A DNA stretch of 64,000 nt, from contig JAMXIF010000031.1 in the NCBI GenBank assembly GCA_028583685.1, forward strand, positions 6,582,128 through 6,646,127. The letters run 5' to 3'. Positions 21,641-33,699 of this stretch are shown here, piece by piece; the first letter of the stretch is position 1, and every line of letters begins with the position of its first letter. Origin of the DNA: Petaurus breviceps papuanus. Its lineage: Eukaryota > Chordata > Mammalia > Diprotodontia > Petauridae. The translations under genes and the position numbers were made by a program. Below the pieces are notes generated by a model. The model ran no database searches and was not told where the DNA came from. It saw only the letters and a program-made list of their open reading frames with translations.

Positions 21641-22029
21641 GCTGTCATTTCCATATCTTAACACCTACTCTGTAAGCTCAAATAACCATCTCTAGAAATA
21701 TCCTCCTAACTAGCTAGTCACTTCTCATATTCTCCTTTCTCCTCTAATACCCCTACCTACAATTGGTAGCCATGATTTCAAAACAAAAATAACAAAATCT
21801 CTTCCTCTGTTCCTGAGCTGTTCAGTTTCTTGCCTAGGATTTCTTTAAAAAAAAAATACTGGCTTAATAAACTGTCAACAGAATTAAGCAAATAAGCACA
21901 CAAGATAAAGAATAAAGTTTTATATAACACCTTAGCTTTAACAAAATAAAACCAAACACATCAATAGGTAACAAAACAAAAGGTAAGGGGACAGAGTTTG
22001 CTTTGTCTAATTACAGACATCCCTGAAGT
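21641..22029. other. Possibly old L1 3'UTR, antisense; otherwise unassigned
   Basis: Lies directly before an antisense L1 ORF2 end. The composition fits, but no decisive motif was seen. Confidence 0.3.
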
Positions 22030-22500
22030 ACCGCTAATTTGGCTTTTTCTTTGTTGTTTTTAAATTTGGTTATAGTCAATATTCTGCTTATCTCACTTTC
22101 CATCATTTCATAGAGGTCTTTCCATGTTGCTTTGAATTCATTATATTTATATTTTTATAGTCTCATAATACTTCATTTCATTAATATAGCCTTATTTAGC
22201 CAACCTCCAAATACCGTATATATATATATATATATCTCATTTCTATTTTTGCTATTACAAATAAAAGTCATACTGTATTGTATATTTTTCATTTCTTTTG
22301 TGATATTTTAGGATGTTTTTATGACATTTCAGGATCCCTACCAGTGGAATCACTAGGTAGAACAATGTGATGTCATACTGCTCTCTGAAATATTCACACC
22401 AAACTCTAATACCACCATTTGCCTAAAATTTCCTAATTCCTAGAGATGTTTTCTAGGGTCCTTCTCATAGTATTAATTGTCCACATTTGATAAATCTGAG
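22030..22500 (-). mobile_element. Old L1 ORF2 3' fragment, antisense
   Basis: TAGAGGTCTTTCCATGTTGC, TTGCTATTACAAATAAAAGT and ACTGCTCTCTGAAATATTCA align with the L1 C-terminal region, strongly diverged. It holds a (TA)n run at 22217-22235. Confidence 0.6.
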
Positions 22501-22689
22501 AAGGCTCTCCAGGATGTCTGTAAAGAGTATACCTCTTTAATTCATTTCATGTTAACACAAGATCATCTTCTTGGCATGTTTACAGTGGGCAACTTTCCAG
22601 GTGGCACGTTTCCCCCCTGTTGAGGGAAATGGTTCTTCATCATTATACCATTGAGCATAGGAAAGAACTTTCTCCTCCAAGGATGACCC

Positions 22690-22860
22690 TACACTCTTTG
22701 TGTGCTTCAGAACTATGGATTTTTAGACTCCTTGGTTTAGAAGGTACATCAGAGGTCATAGAATTCAGCCTGTACCTGAATAGTAACCCTTTGTTTCTTC
22801 CCATCTTTTTCCAATGTCACATTCCTCTTTCTTCTATCCTTCTAACAAAGGTTTGAATTC
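22690..22860 (-). mobile_element. L3/CR1 fragment, antisense
   Basis: GAAGGTACATCAGAGGTCAT and CAGCCTGTACCTGAATAG resemble the antisense L3 3' end. Confidence 0.5.
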
Positions 22861-23079
22861 CCCTCTACTTCTTCTGATCACTGTTCCTTTTTTGTCCCCT
22901 TCAATGTGCTTTTCCCATGCTTTCAAGTAAAACTTCAATTATCTTTAATGAGCCAGACAGAAGAAAAGTATTTCAGTAGCCCTTTCACCTTCTATTCTAG
23001 CTGGGAAATAGTGTATTTTTGTATGCATGCATTTGCTATTTAGTACTGACATAAAAATAAATATAGCACAATCTCTTCA

Positions 23080-23310
23080 AGCCATCAAGATGTTCTTGGG
23101 TAGAAAGCTGAGCTCTTATCCTGTCTGTGACATGTATTCTCTGTGTATAAATCACTCAATCCCCTGAGCCTCAATTTTCTCATCTATAAACTGGGATGAC
23201 AATACTTACAGTATTTTCTTGGCAGGGTTGTTGTGATGTGTTTCATAAACATTACAAATATGAGTTATTATAATGCTTACCCTTTATGTTTACTAAAATT
23301 GAGTCACTTA
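23080..23310 (+). mobile_element. MIR-type SINE
   Basis: GAGCCTCAATTTTCTCATCT, AAACTGGGATGACAATACTT and GGGTTGTTGTGATGTG. Confidence 0.8.
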
Positions 23311-24400
23311 GTTCTCTGTCATTCTTGCTGTCTAGTACCCCTGTAAACTACCTGGAAAGTAAATAAACTGTAAACTGCTAGAAGAACAGAATAGCATGAT
23401 GAGAGAAGCTGAATGGTGGTCCTAGCTTAGAATTATCCAAAGGGATAAGGTGTATGCTTTTTTTGTTACTCAAGGACCACATCTGTGTAAGAGAATTATT
23501 ATACCTGTCTTACCTCATGGGTTCTCTATAGTGATTAAATTACTTTATAAAAGTTCTTTGAAAATATCAAATCATTTTAGAGATGTATGCAGTGTTTTTA
23601 TTCTTTTCATTTGCCCAATTGTTCCTACAGAAATAGGGTGTCTTTTGGTGTTTATCCTTAGCTCTTATTAATGCCAAGTCCATATTTCTCTCACTTGGCT
23701 CTCCCTGAGGATACAAGAAGAAAACTCAACATTTGACTAACTGATGTTTTAATCTAGAATTTTTGCTCTTCCTAAAAGTGAGCTGTCAACATGGAGAAGA
23801 GCCCAATAGACATAAAAATTCAATTGGGAAATATTTTGCCTCTCAGTAAAAGACTGGATCATTAGACCTCAGGCATTTCAAAGGAAGCCAATGGTAGGAT
23901 TTTTTTTGGTTCTCTATTTGAAGAAATTGTAAGCTTGCCGTAATTATTGTTGAATTGAGAACAATATTGACATCCTGTATACCAAAAAAAATCAAATAAA
24001 TGGTATAAAATAGATTTTAAAATTGATAAAATTGGAAGAAAAATATACCCCCAACTGGAAGAGAAAATAATTCATCAAACAATTGAAGTGTTCTGTCATA
24101 GATCTCAGAACTAATTCTTAAATGGCCATCATCTTTTCTTTTTTTTTTCAATTTTGAGTAGGAAAAAAAAGGAATATTTGGTGGAGGGAAAATATAAATC
24201 CATTATGGGGTCTATTTGTTATTACACAGGTTGAAGTCTTCTTGCTGGGCCTACACTTTGGGAAGCTATATCTTCCTAAAATCAAGGTGTGCATTGGGAG
24301 TCAGTGAATTCACCATTGGGAATTAGAAAATAGTGCTTTTACCAGCTGGTGATGAACAAGAACTGAGATGTTTTGTTCTGATACATATTACCCATGGATT
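23311..24400. other. Unassigned intronic DNA
   Basis: About 1.1 kb, AT-rich, with no repeat family or coding signal recognised. Confidence 0.5.
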
Positions 24401-24407
24401 CTATGAT

Positions 24408-24582
24408 AAAGGGGCAGCTAGGTGGTACAGTGGCCTGGAGTCAGGAAGACTCATTGTCCTGAGTTCTAATCTGGCCTCAGGCTTATACTCATCTGTAGAA
24501 TGAACTGGAGGCTGCAGTATCTTTGCTAAGAAAATTCTAAATGGGGTCATGAAGAGTCGGACATGACTGAAACAACTGAACA
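24408..24582 (+). mobile_element. RTE-tailed SINE, internally deleted
   Basis: GGGGCAGCTAGGTGGTACAG head and ATGAAGAGTCGGACATGACT tail. The middle is shortened. Confidence 0.85.
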
Positions 24583-24745
24583 AAAATGTGCCAGATCTTG
24601 TGTTAAGTGCTTTACAAACATCATTTGGTTTCCACAACAACTTTGGAGATGGCAGCTATTAATCTCCCCATTTTACTGCTGGGGAAATTGACGCAGATGG
24701 GTTAAGTGATTTGCCCAGAATCACATAGTGTCATATCATAAAGTG
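24583..24745 (-). mobile_element. MIR3-type SINE, antisense
   Basis: AAGTGCTTTACAAACATCAT, CCCCATTTTACTGCTGGGGA and TGATTTGCCCAGAATCACAT. Confidence 0.8.
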
Positions 24746-25779
24746 TTATAAAAATATGAGCTAAATTATCACTGATAGTACATTTTTATTTTTGCTTCCC
24801 CACATAGATACATAAGGTTAACCCATAAATCGCCATCTTCTTCCCCATCAAGCAAGGCAAGTGAGTTGGACTACTCTTTTTAAATCCTCAGCCACTAGAC
24901 CCCACCTCCTTTTGTGATTTCTTTTTCATTTTAAGGGGTGACCATTTTAATTTGATTTCCTAAAGATGCTAAGGATTCTGGGAAGCACACAGTATAACTT
25001 GCCTTAATTCCCCCTTCCCTAAGGATAACCCCAGGCCCTGTGGAACACTGGACTGCGAGATATCTTGGCATGAAGCATTAACATTATTCCTTGAGGATTC
25101 TAAGTTGGGTTATATTGAACGAGTCAGACAAGGATAGGAAGCACAGACTTACCTGTCATTTCCTTGGCCTTGGTTTCAGCTTTCAAAAAACACTATCTTT
25201 TTTAAGGCAAAAAAAAAAATTTCACTGGTTTTTCCTGTGAGAGTGAGTTTAGAAGATACATTGCAGGCATTGAAGTGCTTCCCTGAGAGTATTCTCCTTA
25301 TGTTTATACAGTCAAGCCATAATGTAAGAATTTCTTTGGTCTTCTCTCACCCACATAAAGCCTGAAAGACTCTACATCTTCTTTACTTTGAGCCAGAGAA
25401 ATGACAGCTACTGCTCTGGCTGCAGATTGTAGAATTGCTGTCATTTTATGTCTATACAAAATTAACCTTGTCCATTGATAAAACTCTATTTTTTCTAGCA
25501 TCCTCTCCCATCAAAATTTTTTTTAAATATCCATTCCCTCTTCTAGTTCCAGTCTTGCTGCTCACTGGCCATATGACCATGAGTAAAGTCTCTTCCCTTT
25601 TCTGGGCCTTATTTTCCTCATCTTCATAATGACAGGGATGAACATGACAATTTCTAAGGTTCCTTCTAACCCTAACATACAGCAACATTCCAGTGATGAT
25701 TCTAAAGCTATGCAATGAGACAACAATTGAATAAATAAGAAAAAATGTCAAGAGATAGTAACTTCATGAGAGCATAGAT
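24746..25779. other. Unassigned intronic DNA with a MIR-like scrap
   Basis: A weak MIR/L3-tailed SINE trace is visible at about 25545-25680 (GCTCACTGGCCATATGACCA, TTCCTCATCTTCATAATGAC). The rest is unassigned. Confidence 0.5.
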
Positions 25780-25965
25780 TTCGAGATGAAAAAGGCTTTA
25801 GAGTCCATCAAGTCATACTCCCTCCTTTTACAGATGAGGAAACTGAGTCATGGCCATGTGAAGTGACTCACTCAAAACCACATGCTTAGTGTCTGAGGCA
25901 GAATTCAAATTTCTTGCCTCCAGATATGACTCTAGCAATCACACCACCTAGCTGTCTGTGGAAAG
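25780..25965 (-). mobile_element. MIR/MIR3 SINE, antisense
   Basis: CCTTTTACAGATGAGGAAAC, AAGTGACTCACTCAAAACCA and ACACCACCTAGCTGTC. Confidence 0.82.
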
Positions 25966-26850
25966 CTGCTATCAGGGTTCAAATACTCCAATTTTCCCCT
26001 CACATTTTCTTCTTTTCTTTAATTTCATTTCCAGATTATAAACAAGGATGAGAACATTTCATTAATCAAAAGAGTCAAGTGTCAGAAAATAAATTTATTC
26101 AAAAATTACCAAGTTTTTCCCCCTGTGAGCCTTTTAGTTAGACTCTTATCATTCCTTAGTTGTTTTTTTCTTCTCCTGTCATTTCCATCCTACCTTTTTC
26201 AGAGGACCTTTAAGGGCAAAAGGAAGGTAATTTGGTTCTTCCAGAAGAAATTTTCACAAAACTGCAGCCTCTAAACTTAATGTGAATTGTTGTAACTGTC
26301 CTATGATAATTGTCATACGTGCTAAACTCTAATAGGGGAAAATCAGGCCCTGAAGTGGCCTCGTTAGAAGAGCCTCATTCAGGCTTTACTGATGTTGAGG
26401 CCATTAAATCAGCACAAAGTCACATTTTCATAACACAAAGTGGTATTATGCAGCTTGAATTTCTCCTGATATTATGATGGGGTTTGAAATTTAACTTTAT
26501 TAATTAACATTTTCATTTTGCTGTAATTTTAGAGTGCTTTGATTTTCTAGAAGTGGTAATTACCAAGTGCACAGCAGAAGGTAGGATGCATACTAAAAGA
26601 GTTTTATCACATAGTTCCTGCTAAGCACAGAGCTTAGAAAGATGCCTCTGTTCACTCAGACCACGTTTCATAGACGATTATCAAACAGTGGCTTTAGTGC
26701 TTATTGAATCCTTGGAGAGATTCTGCTATATCCGTTGCTGAGCCATGGGTGAGATAAATGAATGGTTCTAAATTAATCATAGGTGCATCCGTTTTCAAAC
26801 AGAATCTGTTCATTGTAGTGTAAATTAGATGCATTGTGTAAAATGACTGT
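25966..26850. other. Repeat-poor segment, candidate conserved non-coding element
   Basis: About 880 bp without a recognisable repeat, in a region where most DNA is repeat. It contains TAAT/ATTA homeodomain-type cores (TTATTAATTAACATTTTC at about 26500). This is only a candidate; conservation was not tested. Confidence 0.35.
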
Positions 26851-26854
26851 GATC

Positions 26855-26950
26855 ATAGGGTTTAGAAATTAAAGGAAAACTTCTTTAGAGGTCATCAAGT
26901 TTAACCTTTGGAAAGGAGAAAACTGAGACCAGAAGAGCTTAGTTTCTTCC
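26855..26950 (-). mobile_element. MIR/L3-tailed SINE fragment, antisense
   Basis: TTAGAGGTCATCAAGTTTAA and AGGAGAAAACTGAGACCAGA. Confidence 0.6.
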
Positions 26951-26984
26951 ACTTACATGGCCTCCACCCTGGTTCAGGCCTTCA

Positions 26985-27650
26985 CTGTATTTTGCTTGGA
27001 CTATACAAAAGCTTAATAACTGAGCTTTCTTCCTCCTCTGTCGCTCTACTTCTCCATCCTCCACAGCTGCCTGTATGGTATCAGTAAAGCACAGATCTGA
27101 CCATCTCACTCCCCAGTAAGTTCCAGGGCTCCCTATTACTTCTAGCTCTAAGGCAAACTCTTCTTTGCACCATTTAAAGTCCTTTGAAATCTGCCCCTTG
27201 GCTACATTTCCCAGGTGTGTTACCCTTTTCTCCCCTTCATACCACTTCATATCTCAGTCCAGCTGGCCTGCTTCTGATGCTGATATATGATATTCTATTT
27301 TCTGACTTCACACAGACTGTCAAGCCTGGAGTCCACTCCCCACTCACTTCTGACTCTTAGAATCCCTGCGTCCCTTCTAGGGTTAGCTCAAGTGCTACCT
27401 CCTAAGGGAGTGCTTTCATTTTCTCTCAAGTGGCTACTGCTCCCCTCCCCCCCGAATTGACTTTGATTTTATTTTGCCTATGTTTTGGATGCACGTATGA
27501 GCATCTGTTATTTGCCTCAGTAGAATATAAACTCTTTGAGGAAAGAGACTCTTCTATTTCTCTCTTTGTGTCCACAAGTGCCTAGAATAATGTCTGGAAT
27601 AGAGCAGACACTTCAGAAATCCTCAATTATCTATTGATTGGTTGGAGAGA
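26985..27650 (+). mobile_element. L2 LINE 3' region
   Basis: AAAGCACAGATCTGACCATC, TTCCAGGGCTCCCTATTACT, AGAATATAAACTCTTTGAGG and CAAGTGCCTAGAATAATGTC follow the L2 order to its end. Confidence 0.85.
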
Positions 27651-27789
27651 CTCACCCATGGTCAAAGACTACTGAGTGGGGTTGCTGGAACTAGAAGCCA
27701 ACCCTGCTATAGAACTACCTTTCACTGAAAAAGCTCTACTCAATAATGACCCAGGATACTTCTGTAGATTCTTCCATGAGATGCTCCCA

Positions 27790-27900
27790 CTCTTGGGATC
27801 ATAGATTAGACCTGGAAGGTACCTTAGCTTCCATTGGGTTCTGCCCTGTCTTTTACAGTTTAGGAAACTGACAGCATGTTATATAAGCACCTTTCCCAAC
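27790..27900 (-). mobile_element. MIR/L3-tailed SINE fragment, antisense
   Basis: GATCATAGATTAGACCTGGA and TTTTACAGTTTAGGAAACTG. Confidence 0.65.
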
Positions 27901-28099
27901 ACACTGATGCTGAAAGGGTTAATCTGAATAGCTAGAAAACATGAGGATTCACTCACTAGAAAGGTCTCATATACCACATTAAATTTTAAAATTTAACCTT
28001 CTGGTCTAAACACCAAGGTACTTGATTTTTCATAAATAGGTTTCTTAGAGCTCACATGAGTAAAATGGTAACTCTTGAGTTTCTAAATCTTCAAAACAG

Positions 28100-28185
28100 A
28101 GGACTAGACTTTAATTATCCCCAGCACTTAGCCCAGTATCTGGCTATAGTAGGTGCCTAATAAATACTTGTTGACTGATGGGCTC
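28100..28185 (+). mobile_element. L2 LINE 3' terminus
   Basis: CCCCAGCACTTAGCCCAGTA and CCTAATAAATACTTGTTGAC. Confidence 0.8.
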
Positions 28186-30190
28186 AGTAAAAGTATTTAA
28201 CCAGCCTTCCTCCCTTTCCTACCTCCCCCTTTTTTTCCTCCTACTTTCCACTCTCTCCCATAGTCATCCCATCTTTTATCCACAGAATGAATGAATTTTT
28301 AATTCTGAGGTGAAGATACTCAACCTGAAAACTGAAAGCAGAATACAGAGCAGGAACCGGGCCCTGGCTTTGGGCCTCTGCCTCTCCTGCTCTCTGGCTC
28401 TTGTTACAGGAACATCTGTTCTGCAACACTTCTTCAAAGCCCTCTGGAGTTGCATTAGGGAGGCTAGCCTGTATAACAACATTTAAACTATGAATTACTT
28501 CATTTGAATATCTGCTCTACTGCCCATTTCCATGCAATGGGGCATCTGTTCCTTTGAAAGTTCACTTGTTAGGGAGAAGCAGCTTCCTTTTTTCCCCTTC
28601 TGCCCTTCCAGCTTGAGCTAGATGAGAACAGTAGAAGGGCCACATGTTATCAGGCCTGTGGTCTGCCCAACACAAAGACATATAGCGAGGATACTGTCCC
28701 ATCTGAGAGCTCCCTCATAGTTGTAACTAGGCTCAAAAGGCTCAGGGAGTTGAAAGACAAAAACCTCTCTGATCAGGAGCAGAGTAATAAACAATAGGTA
28801 AGGAAGTGACAGATATGTTGTCAGTGAGCAAAGAAGGTCAGAAAACCAGGGAAAAAAAGAGGGTCTGAAAGATGTCTGTAAAACAGAGGGGAGGTGAGCA
28901 ATGTCCACTACAGGACTGAAGAAGGGACTCAGGCCATAACTGAAGCAAGAATCTGGAAACCAGGAAAACAAAAACTGAGATCTGAAACAAAAAAAGCCAG
29001 AATGTAGTGAGTTGGTCAGCCCAGAGAAGTGTTGCAGAGACTTAAAGCTGGACAGGGCTCGGGGCCATGATTTCCCACTCTGCCTACAGCAGTGCAGTGG
29101 GGCTTGCATTCACGATGGATGCTACACAAGGCCTTTATTGATCTTCCTGACATCAACCTCACAGCTTGGAAGGGTTTTCCTACCATTCTCAACATCCCTT
29201 AACCCTAGAAGACTAAGACTTCCTTACCTGTGAATTTATCAAAATCCTCCTTGACCTCACTTAATTTTTTATCTTGTTTTCCTCCCTTTCACTTGCTCCT
29301 TAAAAGAAACCAGATCACCCTCCTCAGGTGCTTTATAGGGGGATTTACTTCAAAGCAGAGACAAGGAAACCATCCAGGAGAGGGGAAAGAAATACAATAA
29401 CTGACAAAGAAGATGAAGTACACAAGTTACAAAGATTCATAGGAGATAAACTTAGTTGTATTTGGCAATTATTTGAGAACTATGTCTTAACTCTTTTCTT
29501 AAACCTCCTCTTCCTTCCTAGCTAACTTTATTCTGCTATAGCTTATCCTTGAAATTAGTTAAACTTTAGGTCTTTATCTGGTGGATTTGGTTGTTATTTG
29601 GATTTTCCATCTTCTTCCTAGCTTCCCAAACTATCTCCCACTGGACTTAATTAAGGTCTTCTACCTCCCTCACCCACTCCTAAAGATCTTACAGTTCACT
29701 TTTTTCTCACCCTCAGCCAATACGTTCTATTCTGACTTACTATATCTGAAATAAATACTCCTCCTGGTAGAAAGTCCCTTGATAAAGAAATTGCCTCTTC
29801 CACTCACTCTTTTAGGTGGGCACCAAATCCTTTAAGCTAAGACTACAAGTTTAGAACTTCAGGATCTTCTCTGAACTTGAACCCTTTGTGCTATTTTTAG
29901 CAAGAACTACCATCCCAAAATAATCCTCTCCTTCCGCTCCTTCCTTGACATACCTGGTTGTTTGTCCTTGGTTCCTTCCCTCATTGACCTTGACATAGCT
30001 AAACTTAAAGATATATCCTCGAGCCAATTGCCACTAGAACACCATTCCTTGGTCTTTCCTATCATTTCATATCTTCCTCTTATCTTGGAACAAAATGTCA
30101 TGCCTTAGATCATATTTCAGGAAGTGAAATGAGTTATGATCTCAGGCTTCATGATAATTAAAAACAGGGACATATTTGGGACATGAAGCA
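28186..30190. other. Unassigned intronic DNA
   Basis: About 2 kb with no recognised repeat. A 163-codon antisense open frame (28618-29109) has a hydrophobic, aromatic-rich product with no domain I know; I do not call it a gene. Parts may be worn LTR or L1 sequence. Confidence 0.4.
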
Positions 30191-30194
30191 CATG

Positions 30195-30300
30195 TCATTC
30201 CTGTTCCAGATGAAAGTTCTTCAAATACTTCAAAGCTGCTATCATGTCCTCTCTGAGTTCTCTTCCCAGGCTGAATATCTCTGATTCCTTCAGCTATTGG
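30195..30300 (-). mobile_element. L3/CR1 fragment, antisense
   Basis: CAAATACTTCAAAGCTGCTA and TCATGTCCTCTCTGAGTTCT are the antisense L3 3' region. Confidence 0.75.
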
Positions 30301-30339
30301 AGTGCTGCTCAGGAATGCCAGTGCTGGCATTATGTCTGC

Positions 30340-30975
30340 TGAGGCCCCTAATTTGATCCCTAGCACAGATAACTGAGGAACAAATAGATTTGTATGCACA
30401 AAATGGATATCTTTGTTTGTCTGGAGCATGAACATGAATATTGTGAATTTGGGGGAAACATGTTCTCCTCAGATAAGATGACCTTTGGGAACTAAGAAAA
30501 TAGATAAAGATTATAGAGACCTTCAGTTTCTTTCCTTACAATAGCAGGATGATGACAAATAATTCTATTTTAAAGGTGACCTCTACCATCTTAGAGATTT
30601 CCCAGGAGCAAACCAGACCTTTAGCAATAACTGTGACCCTAATGTTCACATACTTCTCCCATCTACCACTGATTGGCTATATACACCAATAAGGCCTAAA
30701 AAGCTATGTCCTAAGAAGTTAAAGTCACTCCTGCCCCAAGTGGTCTTCCTTAATGTATTGATAAATTTATTCTCCCTTCAGTCTAGCTACTCACTTCTTG
30801 ACTACTTAGTCTTACAGAGCTCACGTTGGGTGAGATTTTCCCTCAGCTTTCATGGGACTCAGACTGAGAAACTCTCACAATGCCTGCCTAACTTAGACAG
30901 GACTCCTTACTAGTCTAGGTATAGGTTATTGGAAAGCTAGAAAATTTTCTAAGCCACAAGTATTATTTTTGGGAG
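30340..30975. repeat. Unclassified interspersed repeat, copy A
   Basis: Two blocks recur in copy B (31400-31600). Block 1 is AGCACAGATAACTGAGGAAC plus TATGCACAAAATGGATATC at about 30362-30425. Block 2 is CTAGGTATAGGTTATTGG to CTAAGCCACAAG at about 30917-30961. Family unknown; an LTR origin is possible. Confidence 0.5.
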
Positions 30976-31109
30976 CAGAAAGGGTAGTGTTTCTGTGTTA
31001 GAGACAAATTCTAACAATCCCATCTTTTTACTCAGGGCCGACCTGAATTTGGGGGTAGAGTAACTCCTTTTCAATAAACTTATCCTTTGAACTCAAAATA
31101 GGAAGCTCC

Positions 31110-31290
31110 CCATTGGTCATATCATAGGATTTAGAACTGAAAGGTACTTTAAAGGTCATCTAGTCCAACAACATCATTTTACAATTGAGATTACTGAAGT
31201 CACAAGTAATAAGTAACAGAACTGAGATTTGAACCCAATGCCTCTGTCTCCAAATACAGTGTTCTTTTTACTATACCTTTTTTACCCCAA
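31110..31290 (-). mobile_element. MIR/L3-tailed SINE, antisense
   Basis: ATAGGATTTAGAACTGAAAG, AGGTCATCTAGTCCAACAAC and GAACCCAATGCCTCTGTCTC. Confidence 0.75.
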
Positions 31291-31399
31291 CCTTCCAGCA
31301 ACTTATGATCTAAATTAATCTATTCAAGGGAGAATTGTCAGAGCTATTTTTATTTCATTGTAGACCTTTGATGATAGACATAAGGCCATTTTTTTTTAT

Positions 31400-31600
31400 C
31401 ACCAGCACAGAAAACTAAAGAGCAAAGATATTCTTATGCACAAAAAGTTTAGCTTTGTTTGCCTCACCAAGATAGGATATTTTTGCAAATATCACCTTAT
31501 CTGATCCTCATAATAGCTCTGTGAGGTAGGTGATCTTATTAATAACCTAGGTAGAGTTTATTGGGCAACCAGAAATTCTCTTAGCCACAAAATGTTGGAC
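31400..31600. repeat. Unclassified interspersed repeat, copy B
   Basis: Matches copy A at AGCACAGAAAACTAAAGAGC plus TATGCACAAAAAGTTTAGC, and at CTAGGTAGAGTTTATTGG plus CTTAGCCACAAAATG. A MIR3 scrap (about 31480-31545, TCTGATCCTCATAATAGCTC) lies between the blocks. Confidence 0.5.
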
Positions 31601-32220
31601 AAAATGCTGTCATCTTGAGCTCTTATATCATGCTGACCAACTTCAAGAAACTTGCTTATATTTTGAGAAAATAGTTCTGCTTTGAAAAGTAGTCATGTAT
31701 CATCACACTAGAATAGCCCAAGCTAGCATGAGGGTTCACAAGATGTAAGGTGAGTCTGAAGAGATCTCTTTGGGTGGGTGATTTTGAAAGTGAAGCTTTT
31801 CCTTTAACATTTAAAAGCTGTGCCACTGGGGAAGCATTTATTGTTTTGCCTAGGATGTTTCATCTCTATTCTGGTTGACATTTTCAAGGGATGAATTGTA
31901 TAAGTGCTCTCTGGTAAGAAGAGTAATTTTAAATTCTCTATGAGGCTTCAACTTATGTGTGGCTTCAGACCATGCCCTTTGGTATTAAAGCCTGTATTAA
32001 TTTGCCTGTACAGACATTTAATGTAACATGTACACTGATTTTTGAAGTGAAGGGCATGGAAGGAGACTAGTGAGAAGTAAGGGATATGAGACAGGATTGA
32101 TATTGGTAACCACTGTATGCAGCAAGTGAATAGACAGGCTGATAGTGTTGTGATTCATTCACATAGCCCTTTATGCTTGATAAGACACATTCAGAGTCCT
32201 GTAACATGGATTCAATTGAA
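31601..32220. other. Unassigned intronic DNA
   Basis: Nothing recognised. Confidence 0.5.
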
Positions 32221-32224
32221 TTCA

Positions 32225-32530
32225 ACATTCATTGATTGTTGAATGTTGAACATTCAGACCTTTGTCAGATTCTTACTACTTGCCAGGAATGATGTTCCAT
32301 ACTTGGGTTACAAAGATAAAAACTAAGTAGCCCCTTTCTCTCAAAGAACTTACATTCTACTAGGAAACAACAGCATTTGTACATATAAGTAAATCCAAAA
32401 TATCTACAAGTTAATTTCTGGGCTTCTTGGAGGAGGAGGGCTGACACTTGAAAGGACATGAGGATTAGAAGAGGTAAAAGTGAAAAGAAAGATCATTTGA
32501 GGCAGAGGAGATAAATAGCCTTGTCAAGTC
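32225..32530 (-). mobile_element. L2 LINE 3' end, antisense
   Basis: ACTTGCCAGGAATGATGTTC, GGGTTACAAAGATAAAAACT and CAAAGAACTTACATTCTACT. A short direct repeat, TTGAATGTTGAACATTCA, sits at about 32238. Confidence 0.7.
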
Positions 32531-32564
32531 ACAGGAACTGGAATTGATATGACAAGTGTGATTT

Positions 32565-32700
32565 TGTCCATTTTCCAAATTAGGAAAACTAAGGCCTCAA
32601 GTGATTGAGTAATTGGCCCTATATAACCTTACTGGTTTGTGCTCAATCCAGGACTAGAGTCTCAGTTTTCTGATTTCCAACCGCAGTGCTCTGTCAATAG
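32565..32700 (-). mobile_element. MIR-type SINE, antisense
   Basis: TCCATTTTCCAAATTAGGAA, CAATCCAGGACTAGAGTCTC and CAGTGCTCTGTCAATA. Confidence 0.6.
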
Positions 32701-33284
32701 GGATGGGGAACACTTCTAAAAAACTGAATGTCTCTGGCCTACAGAAAAGATCATAAAAAAATCACATGGACAAAAACTTTCTTTAAAAGTATACAGCCCT
32801 CCATTGATGTTTTCTGTAGACTGGTTTCAGTTAGTTTCTTTTATTTCCTTTTTGAAAAAAAAGGTTTCGTCATCCTGACTAGACCATTTTGAAGTTTTTC
32901 ATGTTGTACAAAGTCATGAAATATTCACACAGAACAATTTCAGGTTACACGGTACACATTTTGTATCTGAATTGCTTCCAGGAAGCCTGGAGAGAGAGAA
33001 ATGGTCCTCGGTTAATTGTTCTGAGTTCTGAGACTTTCTTTCACCAGAAATTTGATTTAAATGTTCCTATCCAGGCTCAGTTATTTCCCAGATATAAAAA
33101 TACAGCCAACTCCTTATAATTTGTAGCAGCAGGGGCAGTGAGGGCAAGGATACTTCAGATCCCCAAGTAATTTTAAAAGCTCATTTTGGCCAGTGGCTAC
33201 AAATGTCTCATTCACTAAACTTTTCCCAAATATAATAGTGACTTTTAAAACTGGTCATTTTGGATTTCAGTTCTACTGTTTCAT
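32701..33284. other. Unassigned intronic DNA
   Basis: Nothing recognised. Confidence 0.5.
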
Positions 33285-33405
33285 TTCCCATTAGACTGGA
33301 AGCTTTTTTAGAGCAAGAATTGTTTCATTTTTTCCTTTTTATTTCCCCGGTGCATATGACAGCATCTGCCACATAGGATCTTAATAAATGCTTGTTGGTT
33401 GATCA
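33285..33405 (+). mobile_element. L2 LINE 3' terminus
   Basis: CATTAGACTGGAAGCTTTTT and TTAATAAATGCTTGTTGGTT. Confidence 0.8.
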
Positions 33406-33520
33406 CTTTATTAAAGGAAATATTTAACAGCCAGGTAGCCAAAATGAGAGGGCAGAGGAAAAGAAGTTGGGTGCCTAGGTAATTTACAGTTAAGTTATCA
33501 GTCCCTGAAAAAACTCAAAT

Positions 33521-33570
33521 GGAGGAAGGAAGGAAGGAAGGAAGGAAGGAAGGAAGGAAGGAAGGAAGGG
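33521..33570. repeat. (GGAA)n microsatellite
   Basis: About 12 GGAA units, continuing into purine-rich sequence to 33603. Confidence 0.97.
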
Positions 33571-33699
33571 GAAGGAGGAAAAGAGGGAGGGACAGAGGAA
33601 GGAAATATGCATTCATTTGGCAGCTACTCTGTGCCAGGTACAGTCTAATTAGTTTGAAAATAATGAGCAACATTGGATACATATGTGTGTATACCAATA

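Noticed and set aside
28618-29109. 163-codon antisense open frame
   Set aside because: No recognisable domain, aromatic- and Ser-rich product, no splice or promoter support. Most likely chance.
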